Positions 22,422 through 35,327 of a stretch of DNA of 64,000 nt are shown here, one piece after another. The notes under the pieces were generated by a model. It was not told the origin of the DNA and made no database searches. It saw only the letters and a list, made by a program, of their open reading frames with translations. The first letter of the stretch is position 1, and every line of letters begins with the position of its first letter. The position numbers were made by a program, and so were the translations under genes. This DNA is from Aptenodytes patagonicus (lineage: Eukaryota > Chordata > Aves > Sphenisciformes > Spheniscidae): the NCBI RefSeq assembly GCF_965638725.1, contig NC_134955.1, positions 8,527,316-8,591,315 of the forward strand, read 5' to 3'.

Positions 22422-25400
22422 GTAAGTATGTTTTTGTTATTTAAGATGTGCAAAAATGAATTTTATAAACCAATAAGATAATAATTGCAGGTTTTGTTTT
22501 TACATTTTTTGTATAAATATGATTAATTCGAGTGTGTTTATAATAGCAATTCACTGAGGCTGGTTTAAGTTTGAAATAAACATCTGGAGTTTGAGTTGTT
22601 ACTATATTTTGCAAAGAGGGGTTGTGGTGTTCTGGTTCCAAAACACTGCTATGTCTCCCAGCTTTGCTAAACATTCATGAATGAACTGAGCCAAATACTT
22701 GTTCATCAGGTGCTGGAAAATCAGGCGCACAAGTCAAAAAAGGTCATTGTTTGTAGCATGTAGTCATGAAATGTGCTAATTGATACTTGTGGTATTTACT
22801 ATCCTGTGTGCAGTTGCAGTGTGCTGAATGCAACCCTTGAATGTATAAAGAGCAGATGCAAAGAACAAAAAGTTCTTCCTGACAGTCTGCAGTAATGGAA
22901 TAGAAAACGTATAGGAGCAAAATATGTTAATATCAATTTTATTTGAAACTCTTCTGGTGCATTTTTATGGAATTATGGTTTTGGTCATGCATAAAGACTT
23001 GGTGTTCTGTGAATTCTCTTAATTTTTCCTGTACTCCTGGTATACATGTGTAAGAATCTCAGAGCTTTACCAGATTATTTTGTATGACTCTTGGTTGTTC
23101 TTTTTTATTGTTTCCCCTGAATTCAGGCTTTTTGCTCAAAAGATGCTTTGGCCTGGCTTTCTGAAGAAAATGGGGTGTATTTTTTTGATACTGTTGACCG
23201 TTTTCAACCAAATTTGATAGACAAATAGAGTTCCCAAGGTAACTAAATTTGTAAGTTTCTTGAAACCTGGTAGAGAAGAAGGAAGAAGGTGAGCAGAACT
23301 CAGTTTTTATATATTCCTTTAGGTAGCTGCTAGCTAGGCCGTCACTATTGGCAGGACACTAGAGAGCACATGCATGGCTGATCTTGCTTGTTTTGAGGTG
23401 TCAGATAAGATGTGATAAGAAGTTGGGATTTTTAAGTGAGGTAAAGAGAATGCCAGTCAACAGGAGACTGAGTTTTGTTAGAGTTGAAATAAATTCATGG
23501 CTTGTTTTTGTGGGGTTTTTTTTGTTTGTTTGTTGTTTGTTTTTTAATTTTATTTATAGCCCCTGTGAAAACTCTTTTAAAGGTCATTTCACCAGTATGA
23601 CATATGTTCCAAATTTACACATTTTGATACTCTTCAGTTGAATTCGCTAAGCAATCCTGCTGCACATTACTCCTTCTAAGCGCTTCCTGCGAACTTAATT
23701 CATTGTCTGAAACTGATCTGTGTACTTAGAGTCTTATGTTTCAACACTTTACAAGATGTTTGCATGCAGATACAGGACATAAATCCTTTGGTCCTCACTA
23801 ATAAACATTAGAAGAATCAATGTAGGAGAGTGCCTTGGAAACCAAGCTTCTTAGTTCCACTCTTAAGAGAAATAGTTGTTTTCTTGGACCTCCTAATGTT
23901 TTTTGTTTTACTGAATTACTAGTAAAATGTGAATAAAATATTATTAATGATCTATTTGTTCTTAATGAAAACAATGGAGGACCACAGTGTAAAATACCTC
24001 TTCTTTTCAGATAGGATGCTAATTTAAACCGAATACTGTAATGGAATTAATATATTTCTTTCACTATGAATCTATGTATAGTAATGGAATTAAAATCATA
24101 TGTAAAGTATTGTTCAGAGCTGTTTGCCACAGAACTGAAACTACATAGTGCCTTTCCTGTCTGAATTTTTTTAAATGAAACTGACCCTTTGTGTTACAGC
24201 ACTGTACTTTCATGTAATTATTTTGAAGTGTGTGAAGTGAGAATTGTTGGAGATTACAGCTGTCTGTTTACATCTATAACTGTCTGTAGTTTTAGAAGAT
24301 GAAAAGATTATTTTAATGTACAAGCTGTTCATTAGAACCTGTGTATTTCCAAACTAAATGGTTAGTGCTCTTTATTTGAAAAGTCAGTGGAGAAATGTTA
24401 GAGAAAAGAAAGCTATTTCTCTCTTTCTTTTTTTTTTTTCTTTTCTTTTGCTGTTTGGCTCAGAATTCTTTTGGTATCAGTGATGGATCTCTCTTTCTGA
24501 CTAAAAAGCCGCACTGATGTTTACTTGTAGGTGTTTTCTCCAAGGCAGATCTGGTGCTGCTTGTCTGTTGTTACCATATGTCCTGTCTCTATTCATCATT
24601 ATTTTATTTTTGCTGACCTGTTACAGACTCTACTTGTTTGTCTACTTACTAATACAGCATCTAGCACAGTCAGTCTTAAGTCTTTAAAAGCATGGTGGTA
24701 ATAAAATAACAATTATTTTTATGCACCTTAAAACCTCATTGGCTATAGGAGTGACTGGAGGCTACACTACTTGCCTTCACTAAAAGGTGTTCATATAGCA
24801 TATAGTTACAGCATGAAAGTTATTGCCACAGATGTTGAGTCCAAGGGGTTCCATGGTTGAAAATGTTGTAAGGCTTTCATGAAAGAAAAGTCTGCCATAG
24901 AATGTTATCACAAAAAATACTCTCTGATTCAGATTCATGAGCTATGGACTTCCAAATATTGGTGGAATATATAAGGGAGGTGTTGCTGTATGTTTGTCTT
25001 ACTCTGATACTATTCCCTAGGCATCCACTGTTCATTGTTAGTAAAAAGCGTAGCATTGGATGGACCTCTCATCTTACCTGTTGTGTCCTATTTGGATGAA
25101 GTAACTCCCTTGCTCCTCAAGTAAAGCTTGTACTTGGAGCTCTTGGTAGCTTCAACACTTCTGACAAAGGGTGGTACTGTGGTAGTAGTCAATTATCAGA
25201 GTAACTCCAGTTTAAAAGCTGGAAGAGCAGATGACCACAGCCGTGTATTGCCTATTGAAAGATTTCATGACAAATTATATGGCCAGTACAGAAAGTTTTC
25301 TGGCTTATGTGTAGCAGCGGAAGTTAACCTCCTGAAGAATTGTATTGTGCTAATTACCTTAAAACCCAAAAGTTTATAAAGCAACTTGCATCTTGGATAC

Positions 25401-28400
25401 CAATTGCAATTAATATGACATTCATTCTGTAATAGTGAATATTCTGATCACAGATATTCATTAGCATCAAGCATAATAGATGGTGGAATTTATTTTTTAA
25501 AATAATTCTGCTGTTAAAATGGCAAATGTCTGAGTCCAAGCCTTCTTCAAATGATCCCCAGTGCTTCATGTTGAGCATTTGCTTTTTGCCATCTGCTATT
25601 TTCTATTTGTCAACACATGTATGCTTAGCATCTTGAATGAACAGGCAGATGTAAATTTCCAAAGCTAAAGAGAGTTGGAGATCTTGCCATATGTCATCCA
25701 AAAGATAACTATATTTGTAGTTAAATCTCAGGACTGACCTTAATAATACAAAGTAGTACACAATTAAAAATGGTTGAATTGTAGGATTGTAAGAATGATT
25801 TCATAAGGGCAAATTAGCTTAAAACTGATTAATTTTTAAAATATAACTTGTTTTTGTCAATTCTAACAAATTGATGATGGAAAACATTAATAACCCATAA
25901 GAAAGAAAACTGCATGTGCACCCTACTAGAGTGAATGCATTTACTTACTGTTTTGCCATATTTTGCTTTGCTGTACTTACTTTTTTCATTTGGTCAGGTC
26001 ACAACACATGTTTAAGTGAATTATCTTACTCCAGATAATGTCAAGTCCATCTTTAAGAATAGTATTAATTTGATACAGAAAATAGCACAGGTTTGGCCTA
26101 AAAGTAGTGATATTTTTTAATCAGTTTTTTTTTCTTCTCACCTTCTAAGTATTTAAGTAAAAGTTTGTGTTTAAAATTTCCTTGCAACTTAATGAAACTT
26201 AAATTTATTTCTTTTAAATTATTGTGTACTTATGTGACTCTGATACCTGGGATCATCTTGATACTTTCGTATTGTAACAATCAATAGCAGCTGAAGATGA
26301 CAGACTTTTGGGCACAAGACCTGTGTGACACCGGTAATTTTATAAATAGCTTATTTTTAAAACAAAATCAAACTTTTGTGTATGCCTGCTCATACTCTGG
26401 TGTCTTCTCTATCACAGAGCTTCAGCCAGTAATTCTGGAAAAAAAAAAAAAAAAAAAAAGAAATGTGTATTTTGTAACGAGCATAGCTCAATGCAAAGAT
26501 TCCTTGAATGGCTGTTGTAAGTTCATGCTAAAGTGCTTTCTGAAGCACGGAAGACTTGCATTTTCCATACTCTGAAAGGAATCACAACAAATTTGAGAAT
26601 TAATATGTTGTCTAAGTAGTAGGAGTTCGGTCTTTAATCTTGTGTCTTTGGAACATGCTGATGGTTTTGAGATATTTGGGGTACATACAGCCTTTTTATC
26701 CACAGTTACGTACACAGTAGTTTCAACAAAAAGATTTCTTAAATGGATAAACAGGTTTTATGCTCTATATTTAGTTTTTCAAGGAATCCATACAGCTTTT
26801 AGGAAGGGCAGTGCTTATGCTCAGTTTCTGGATGTGTATAAAATTAACAGAGGATGAAATTAGAGTAACAAAAGTAGGATATTGGGGGGAAAAAAATCAC
26901 ACCGTCTTATTATTGGCACAATTTTTACATCTTTTGGTCTAGCACTTTGTGGTCAAAGAAGGAGTTGCCAGATTGTTTTCAAATTTTCACGTAGCTGCTG
27001 TATATCTGAAAGCTGCTTTTTACAGGGACTAAAGTCACCAAACGCATAAGCTTTGTCTAGCTGAAAATCAGGTGTCTGTTCCTGTTGATGCTGATGATAT
27101 TATAGGATACCTTTCAACTGGAAAAAAAATTATTGTGCAGGAAAATTATATGCTGCTGTTACAATGTGTGCCCTAATCTTAAAGAAAATCCATGTAATTT
27201 GAGCAGGAAGTATGTAGGAAGCTCTTATTTTTAATATGGTAAGGAAATAAAATGTGCCATTTAACACACAGTGTTACGAAGATTATCTTTTTATCAGAAG
27301 GGGTGGTGTGTGTATAGAAATACAAACAAAGTATTAAGGTGATCACTTAATCTGTTTCAAAGAGTAGAAAATTTGAAAACAGAGCGCATCAGGCATAGGC
27401 GAGAATGCCTCTCAGCAACAATAAAAAAAGGACATTAATAGAAATTTAATTTAATGAAGCAAAATAACTTCAAGAAGAGATTGTTCCTTTGAGCTTGTAT
27501 AGAGGAAAGACATCTGTCTTTTTGGAGAGAAAAAAATCTGTTGTATCTTATCAGATTTATGTACACATCTAAATTCTGCAATCACAAGAAATGCAGAGTT
27601 TGTTTACATAAAGTTAAAGATTTGCTTCCATGATTGTTGTGTGAAAGTTTGTTCCAAAATAAACTCAGTGTTATTCCTGAAAGCACTTGCCTATTGAGGA
27701 ACTTCTTTTCATGCTGAGTTTAAGTTGAGAATTTGTATCTTTAAAATGTAAACACTCTGAGCTTTGTATCAGAAGTCTCATAATAATGCTTTTCCTAATG
27801 AAAATTATGCAGTGTGTGTATTCCGTTTTTAATAGCTTTTGCAGGTTTTTTTTGTTTGAATAGCAGCATACTTACTAGAGATACTTAACAGATCATCATG
27901 CTTAGCTAACTTTAGTTTCAGCTAACTTGTAGAAAATGGGTTTTGTAATTTGACAGTGTAAACAGAACAAGTTCAGTGCAGCCTGGTTGTAGCTTGACTG
28001 AAGTTAATATAATTGCAACAGAGAGAAAGATAAGCCACTAAGTTTAATACAAAGGACTATTGTTTTGACACTCTGGATAGTTTTATTTTGAGCTGTTCTT
28101 TATGTCTGATTTACTACTTATGACCTTAATAAAATACAAGGGGGCGTATTTTCAAGTTGGGACTTGAAAAATTGGTTATTAGCTTATGTAGTGTATAATG
28201 AACCTCAGTGTTACAGAAGTCGCTAGTTCAAGCAGCTTGATTAGCCAGATCATGATCATGCAGGTGTTCTTGCTGCTGTTTAAGCTATGAGAGCTTTTGT
28301 TCAATTCATCTACCTGGTTTTTGTGTTGGGGTTTGGTGTTTTTTTTTTCCTTACACCAGAACAGCTCATTATGATATTCAGTAGTAAGTCTGAAGAACAG

Positions 28401-31400
28401 GTATTTACCCTGGCAATGATCATGTTGCGGTAATGGGAACTTTTATCAATCTGAACTGTATCACAAATTTGTTGCATGTGCCAAGATGGTACTTAAAAGC
28501 CAAACGTTCTGGAGATGCGTGATGCTGCCACATACAGTGATACAGACTGCCACATCTGAGCTGAAGCTCCTGCTCGCTCAGTTGGCATTGTGTGAAGATG
28601 TAATGCTGGTGGCAGTTGGTCCTTGGGCCTTACATGCTCTCGTTAGGGTAACTGGCCAATGGGAGTGTGCGTTCTACATAATTAGGCAGCTGGCTAATCA
28701 AATGAAATGCAGTCATGACCCAATTGGTGCTCTGATTGGTCAGTAGCCAGCTGGAAGGCGTACTCCAGACATGTCCTATACAAGAATAGGCTGAAAAAGT
28801 TATCCTGACTTGCAGAAGGGATGGGGGGAGAGAGGTCATGGGTGTAGGTGAAGAGAAAAAGGAGGTAGTAAGGTATCATAATAGGAAAAGGGGCATATGC
28901 CCATATTGGTACGTAGTCTGCAGTACTCCTTTGTTAAAGGTGGGTGTCCACTGTATCTCAGTTTATATGGAGCCATGTCTCACTTTTTATTACGTTATAA
29001 TGTGCAATTTTTTATAGTGATTTTTAAAAAATGTAGGTTAATTTTAACAAATGGACAGTGTGAACATCCCTATAGCGGAAAGTTATTTTTAGCTCTTATA
29101 TAGAATATGAGAAAACTCATAGCATCACAAAATAAGCCAGCAAGTAAATAATATATTGCTTATCTGGGTAGTTCAGCCAGTTGTGAAAGTAATGTTAGTT
29201 TGGAAAATTATTTCTAAATTTAATCTGTTTACTTAGTGGGTTATTGTCCATAGTTGTTATGATAAGCAGCTTCTGACACATCATCCTCTGTAGTTTTAAG
29301 ATACATACATAAGAACAAAATGGCATTTAATGTCATTTATGCTCTGCAAAGGAATCTGATGCCTCTCTTGAACACTTAGTGCACTGGTTATATAAGTTAT
29401 TGATCGTAACAATATATTAAAAAAAGAATCTACACTGTCTTTGGTAGACTTTTTGTGAAAGGTGTTCCATACTTACAAATATTCACTGTGTCCTGAGGTA
29501 GTATAAAATTAAAGTTCTGATTAAAAATAAAATCTTAAGAACTAGCTTATTAAATTCGGTAAAGATGTTTCTTTACTTAATATTTACAAGTGTTCTTTCA
29601 GCACTTTTGAAGACATTGAAGTAGTTTTATATTGTGTGGTGTGCTTTTTATCTCATTTCTGAAGTGAGACGTCTGAAATAAAAATCACGTAGCAAAAGAT
29701 ATGAATTAAAGCACAAAGAAGGAAGCTAAAAAGACCAGCATAATGTTTTCACATAGTAAATGTTCTGATTATTCTCACATTCGAGCAGCCACAGTCAAGA
29801 TGACCTTGAGTTGTTCAACATTTTCAAATCAGACTATTTGTTTAAGTGCCTACTTCTGAAATTTTAAGCACTGGGTCAATTATTTAAAGAAGCTATAATC
29901 CCAGAACATGAGTTTGAAGGATAATAAATGGTAAGGGTAGAATTAATCATCTCACAATAACTGCGTTTATATAAGGATCTCATATTGCTATTAAATGAAA
30001 CTGACCACATTTGTGTTGAATCTGAAACAGTTATTAGATTTTTAAAACACTGTAGTATGATGTAGTACCTTGAAAAGCTCAGTGTTGTGGGGATGTGTAT
30101 GTTTATTTTTTTAGATTTAAATAAATTATCTGTGTAATTTTGCCATATTTTTAAAATACATAATATAACTATTATAGAAATTTATAAAAGCAATACATGC
30201 CTTCTTTCCTTCATCTTTAAACACTTTAGAGTCAGAAAATCACGATCTGAATGACATAAGAACTGTCCCACCCTCCATGTTTTACCTTTTCCTTGCCCCA
30301 GGTGATCACGAATGCTTTCTCATCTCCCCTTGAGCCCAAATGGTCAGGAGATATAAGTCCATTTGAACTGATTTAATGCAGAAGTGAATTCCGTACCTGA
30401 AGGGCTGTCTTGTAGGACACTTTGTAGATAGCTTGTATTATTATAGTAAGAAAGTTCAGCGCTTTTGTTGTAGTCTGCCAATCATTTGGATAAACTAGCT
30501 GTCACTTAATTTTCAGTATGTTAAAAGTAACACTTTAAGGCTGAAAAGTCAATAGTTATTTTTAAAACTTGACCCTTCATTATTGTTCCAAATAAATTAA
30601 CGATAATGAAAAAATTCACAGTCTCTGGATTTATGACCTAAGAATGTCCATGGTCAAAGAAGGTAAAGATGAACGAGTTCTCTGAGCAGCATCTTAGCTA
30701 AACATTTTTCTTTTCTTGACATAAACATTAAATAGTAACTAATTAGGTGCTTGAGGAGAGGCTGAACAAGAGTTCCTAATTCAAGAGGTACTTACCTTCT
30801 GTCAGAGCATGCCAGCAATCCAGTATTAGTTCCTACTGCTACAGAAGAGCAATGTAAAGTAGGGGCTTGATAGGATTCTCTCAGTGTAACTATGACTTCT
30901 GTAAATGTTGCTATTGAAACTCAAGTTTCAAGTAATGAAAACATTGGATTATTCCTCTACAGTTGCTGATCTCTCCTAGGTGCTGACTTTACCTTTTCAT
31001 CTACATCTCTTGACTATTCCTTCCTAAAATGGGGAAGTTCTGTAAAGTCTTAAGACTGTCTATATAGAGTGGTTGTTAAGTATCAGTGGCAAAAAGATCA
31101 ATAATAAATCCTGTTAAGTGAGCAGAGTATGCTATTGTCGCATGATTTCCTTGAGTCATCTGGAAAGTATGTCCTTTTTAGTAGTTATGAGGGGACACTG
31201 TCAAAATTGTTTCTTTACTGCAAATGGAGAAGTTTGCCAACCGCGATCAACCTCAAATTAGAAGTTAAATTAACACCAAACTAGTGATCAATCCAGATAT
31301 TAATGCATCCTTTAAGCCATCAGTGTGAGTAAATCCAATCCAAACTAGATGCAAAGTTTATGTGATTCTATGGATTATGCTTGGAATTTTTGTCACTGTG

Positions 31401-34400
31401 ACTATGAAGTTTTGAAATAACTAAATGCTGATGTGTTTTGGGGGGTTTTTTGTTTGTTTGTTTTTAAATACTGGTGTGATATCCATGAAATGGAGTGTTT
31501 GCGCAGTAGTCATAGCATACTTCAGGGCCTCTGATTTTAAGGGTTGAAACTTCTCAAGATGCTTTAGATTTGTTTGGCATTGCCTAAGATATGAAAGAAT
31601 TGTCTGTACAACAGGCTGTCCTGCTTCTACGGTGTAACATGTTTAGGTAATGTATCTCTCAAGTTAAGCTGCCTCATAAAAGGTAGGTGGTTTCTTCGTG
31701 GGCTTTGCACCCAAATGTTTTCTAAACTGAGTGCTAAATTCTGTTAATATTTAGCTTTTCATGTCCCTTTTAAAAGTTATTATTCGACTGGGGCCTAACC
31801 TGTTGTTTTGAGGTCATGAATGGCTTCAAATACTGCAGAGATTCTATATATATTGCTCCTAGTGATAGGGAAAGCTGAAAGCAATATTTTAAAGAAAACA
31901 AAAAACCAAACACACCTGCAACTTTTGAAGTGTTATGCAAGTGTTACAGTTATGGTTGCTAATAAATAATTTTTTAAAAGAAGTCCTCTATTCTTCAAGG
32001 CCTGCTTTCCACAGTGACTTCTGCAGCTGAAGTGCCTTAGGGACACTGATTATTTTGCATTATGCTTAAATCTGACCTCTGAAATGTGCCTGTCTGGTTT
32101 TAGGTATTCCAAATGACTTTGAAAATTAATGGTATACTTTGGTTTGGAATACTGTTTTAGTGACAGTCATCTGGGGGTGGGGGGGACAACACAAAAAACT
32201 GTGCTTTGTGCTCAGCAGTTTTTAGGAAGTTGTGGGGTAGCAAAGCAGTTGACTTTCTTAGACTGCAGAAATGTATTCGTCTTGCAAGTCACGGTGCCAG
32301 CTGAAGACTACTGCCCCTAACTGCCTGTCCCTGCCCTTCTGCCAGATGTTACTCAGCCAGGAAACAGCGTCCTGTGGGTTTTCCTTCATCCACTACTGTA
32401 CTTGTCAGCTGGAAAAGTTCATGCCCATTTTTTCAGTAGTTTAAGCAACCCTGGTTGGTTTGTGGTTTTTTTTTTTTATAATACAATACAGGATTCTGGG
32501 TTTTGTTCACATGAAAGTAGCACTTGCCTAAACTAGTTTCCTAACCATTTGTGTAACTGGCATTATTGTATGACTAGGGCCACATTAACTTTTGCCTAAA
32601 CAATGGAACATCATTTAATGTGACATTTAACAGTGTAAATTGTGAGCACAGGGGCCAGAAATTTAAAAGAAGCTTTTAAAATTCCCTTTATATTTTTATT
32701 TTTACCTTCATACTCCTGTAAGTTTTAAAATGTTTCATTTCTTTCCTTCTTTCCTTTGCTAGTTTTTGGCGGTTTTTTAATTGCTTTATCTTCTCCTGCT
32801 GTGTAGCGTAGTTTCCAAAAGGCTTTTTAAAGTAGCTTTTGAGGCCCTTGGGTGGCTCTTCATAGGAAAATAAGGAGCCATGGAAGCAAAAGAAAACGAA
32901 AGAGAAGCTGTTTCTAAAGATGTACTTTCTGGTAACCATAGGTTCTGTTTTCTCTCCTGATTTTCATACCTTCATTAGCCAAATGAATCTTTGCTTCTAT
33001 TTATACAATAACAGTAGATTTTCTTTTTTTATCACTAGAAACTGAAACTTCTACATTTCATTTCAGCCTTAAGTTTGTTCAAGAGCTGAAAAGGATGAGA
33101 AGTGTGAACATTTACTGTGAAAGTTATGTGAGGTAATTACTTGCTGTTTTGTTGGACTCTTCTCAGTCTAACGGGGTTAGATTGTTCCAGAGACTGGGGA
33201 ACAGGGGGGGAAAGGACTAAGAGTTCGTTACTGAAGTTTCTATAAGATGGACTAGTTATTGCTGCTGCAGAAATGTGCTCCGTTTCCCTTGCCAATGCGA
33301 TAGGTTATCTTTCTCATCTTGAGAAAGTTTTCAAACAAGAATCTGCAATTACTTGTTTTTGCAGGGGCAGCTGGAGTGCTTTAAAGTAGCAGATTCATGG
33401 AGTGTTACCTTGAACAAAATGGAGACCCACTGGCAGTAGTTAAGACCAATAAGAGAGTGTTAGGTCAAAATAGTAGTATCATGATACTACAGTACCATGA
33501 TAAAAGCAATTGCATTAGAAAAGGATTCCAGTCATTCCTGATATAATCTTTAGACTTTAATAATTTACTGCAGAGAATTTTTCATTAGAAATTACTTCTT
33601 AGTGTAAGACTAGCTCTGCAATCACAGGACTTTTACAAGTAGCATCAAATTGAAAGTGACTGTTTCCATGGAAGTTGAAATTTACTCCTCTAAAAGTTTA
33701 GTCAGAATTACAGTTGCAATCCTGCTGCTACTGCAGTTCAATATATTAAACAAGTATGCTAAAGGTGGGGATAAAGCGGATCTGTTTTCAGATTTTTCAG
33801 ATGGCTCTCAGCTCAGATTCACGCCCAATTTGACAAAAGATTAAGACTTTCCAGTGAATAACAGAACCATTCAAAACTCTGGTCAGAAATTAAGGTTATC
33901 AACCTGTGTGATTTAAACGTGAAAGAAGATGTTGTGGTGAAATTCTTGGCTTAATCAGAGAGAAGGTTGAGGAAGTTTAAAGTATGTTTAAGCAAGATAA
34001 CGTAAAAAAAAAAATCCAAGTTGCAAATTAATGAGTTTATGACAGTGTAATTTATTCTATGATTTTTTTTTTTTAATTCCACTTTAGAGGACTCCAGTAA
34101 CTTTCAAGAATTTGCAGCATCGGATTGATAGTATCATTCTCTGTGTTAGTGAATGCTAGTTATGTGGTCTGCATAACTGTTGCGTATTGCTGTGTGTACA
34201 TTTAATCCTAACTTTTTTGTTTTATTCTGGCTATTTTTAAAACAGCAAGTTGGTTTGTCTGTGGGTGTTTTCTTTAAAAATTATTCATTGGGTGATGAAC
34301 AATTAAAATGTTAGGAAAAATTCCTTTTTCCTCCTCATGATGACACTTTGCTGCAAATACCTTGAGACACAGCAAATATTTCCTTATAGTAACAGTTACA

Positions 34401-35295
34401 GCAGCAATAATGTTATCTGAAATATTTCTGTTCTGATGGTTCTTATTTGTCTCAAGTTGGAGGTCTGCTGTGCTGGATGTTGTGTACAGCAGTGGTTATC
34501 TCTGGCCTGAAGGTATGGAAAAGATTAATAATGTGTGTAAAACATGCAAGCAGTTGAATATTGTGCGGGAAGCTCAGCTTGATACTTGCACAACAATTTC
34601 TGATTATGGCAGACTGTAAGGAGGAAAAAGAAGAATGGACACAGTTTTCACTGGCTAGTTGATCACTGAGTGATGTTAGAAAAATGTCATAGAATGGATA
34701 AGGTATAAGAGATCAGAAGGAAAATGAAACTGTCTTTTTTTATTTTTCCTCAAATGAGGAACATTTTCTATGAATAAGAATCATCCTGGAGATGAACAGT
34801 GGAGGCTGGAATCAGTGTCAAAGCAGATAACAAGATCAGGTAGGCTGAAGTTGTTAAAAAGCTTAAAGATTGTTTTTGTTTGGGGGAAAAAAGGAAGAAG
34901 AGATGGATTGAAGTAATGAATCAAGAAGATAAATTCCTTGCTCTTTTGTCCAGCTGTCTTTGGATAGACATCCTTTGGGGAAGTTTAAATCTCTATATGA
35001 AAAGATTGAGTGTCAGAAGGAACTCTTCACTTTCTGTTTCTCCTCTTTGCAAGTGGAAAAAGCAGGCTGCTTCCATGTTCCCTGCTAACTTCTGCCAATT
35101 GAGTGAACGTGTTGAAAAGATTGATTGTGGGCTAGGAAGGCAAGTTTAAGACCTGGAATCGTTCTTTTCATGAAGTGAACAAGTTTCACATTTCAGAGAG
35201 AGTGCTTTGTTGCAAAATCACTGAAATAAGAAAAGCACCTTCAAAGTAATTTTGGTTTGTGCTGTTTTAACATAAGACCACACCTTTTCTTTTCT

Positions 35296-35327
<32 letters not shown>

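Noticed and set aside
33473..33490. 18-bp perfect palindrome GTAGTATCATGATACTAC
   Set aside because: Short and isolated. With 64 kb of AT-rich DNA a few such palindromes are expected, and nothing around it suggests a function.
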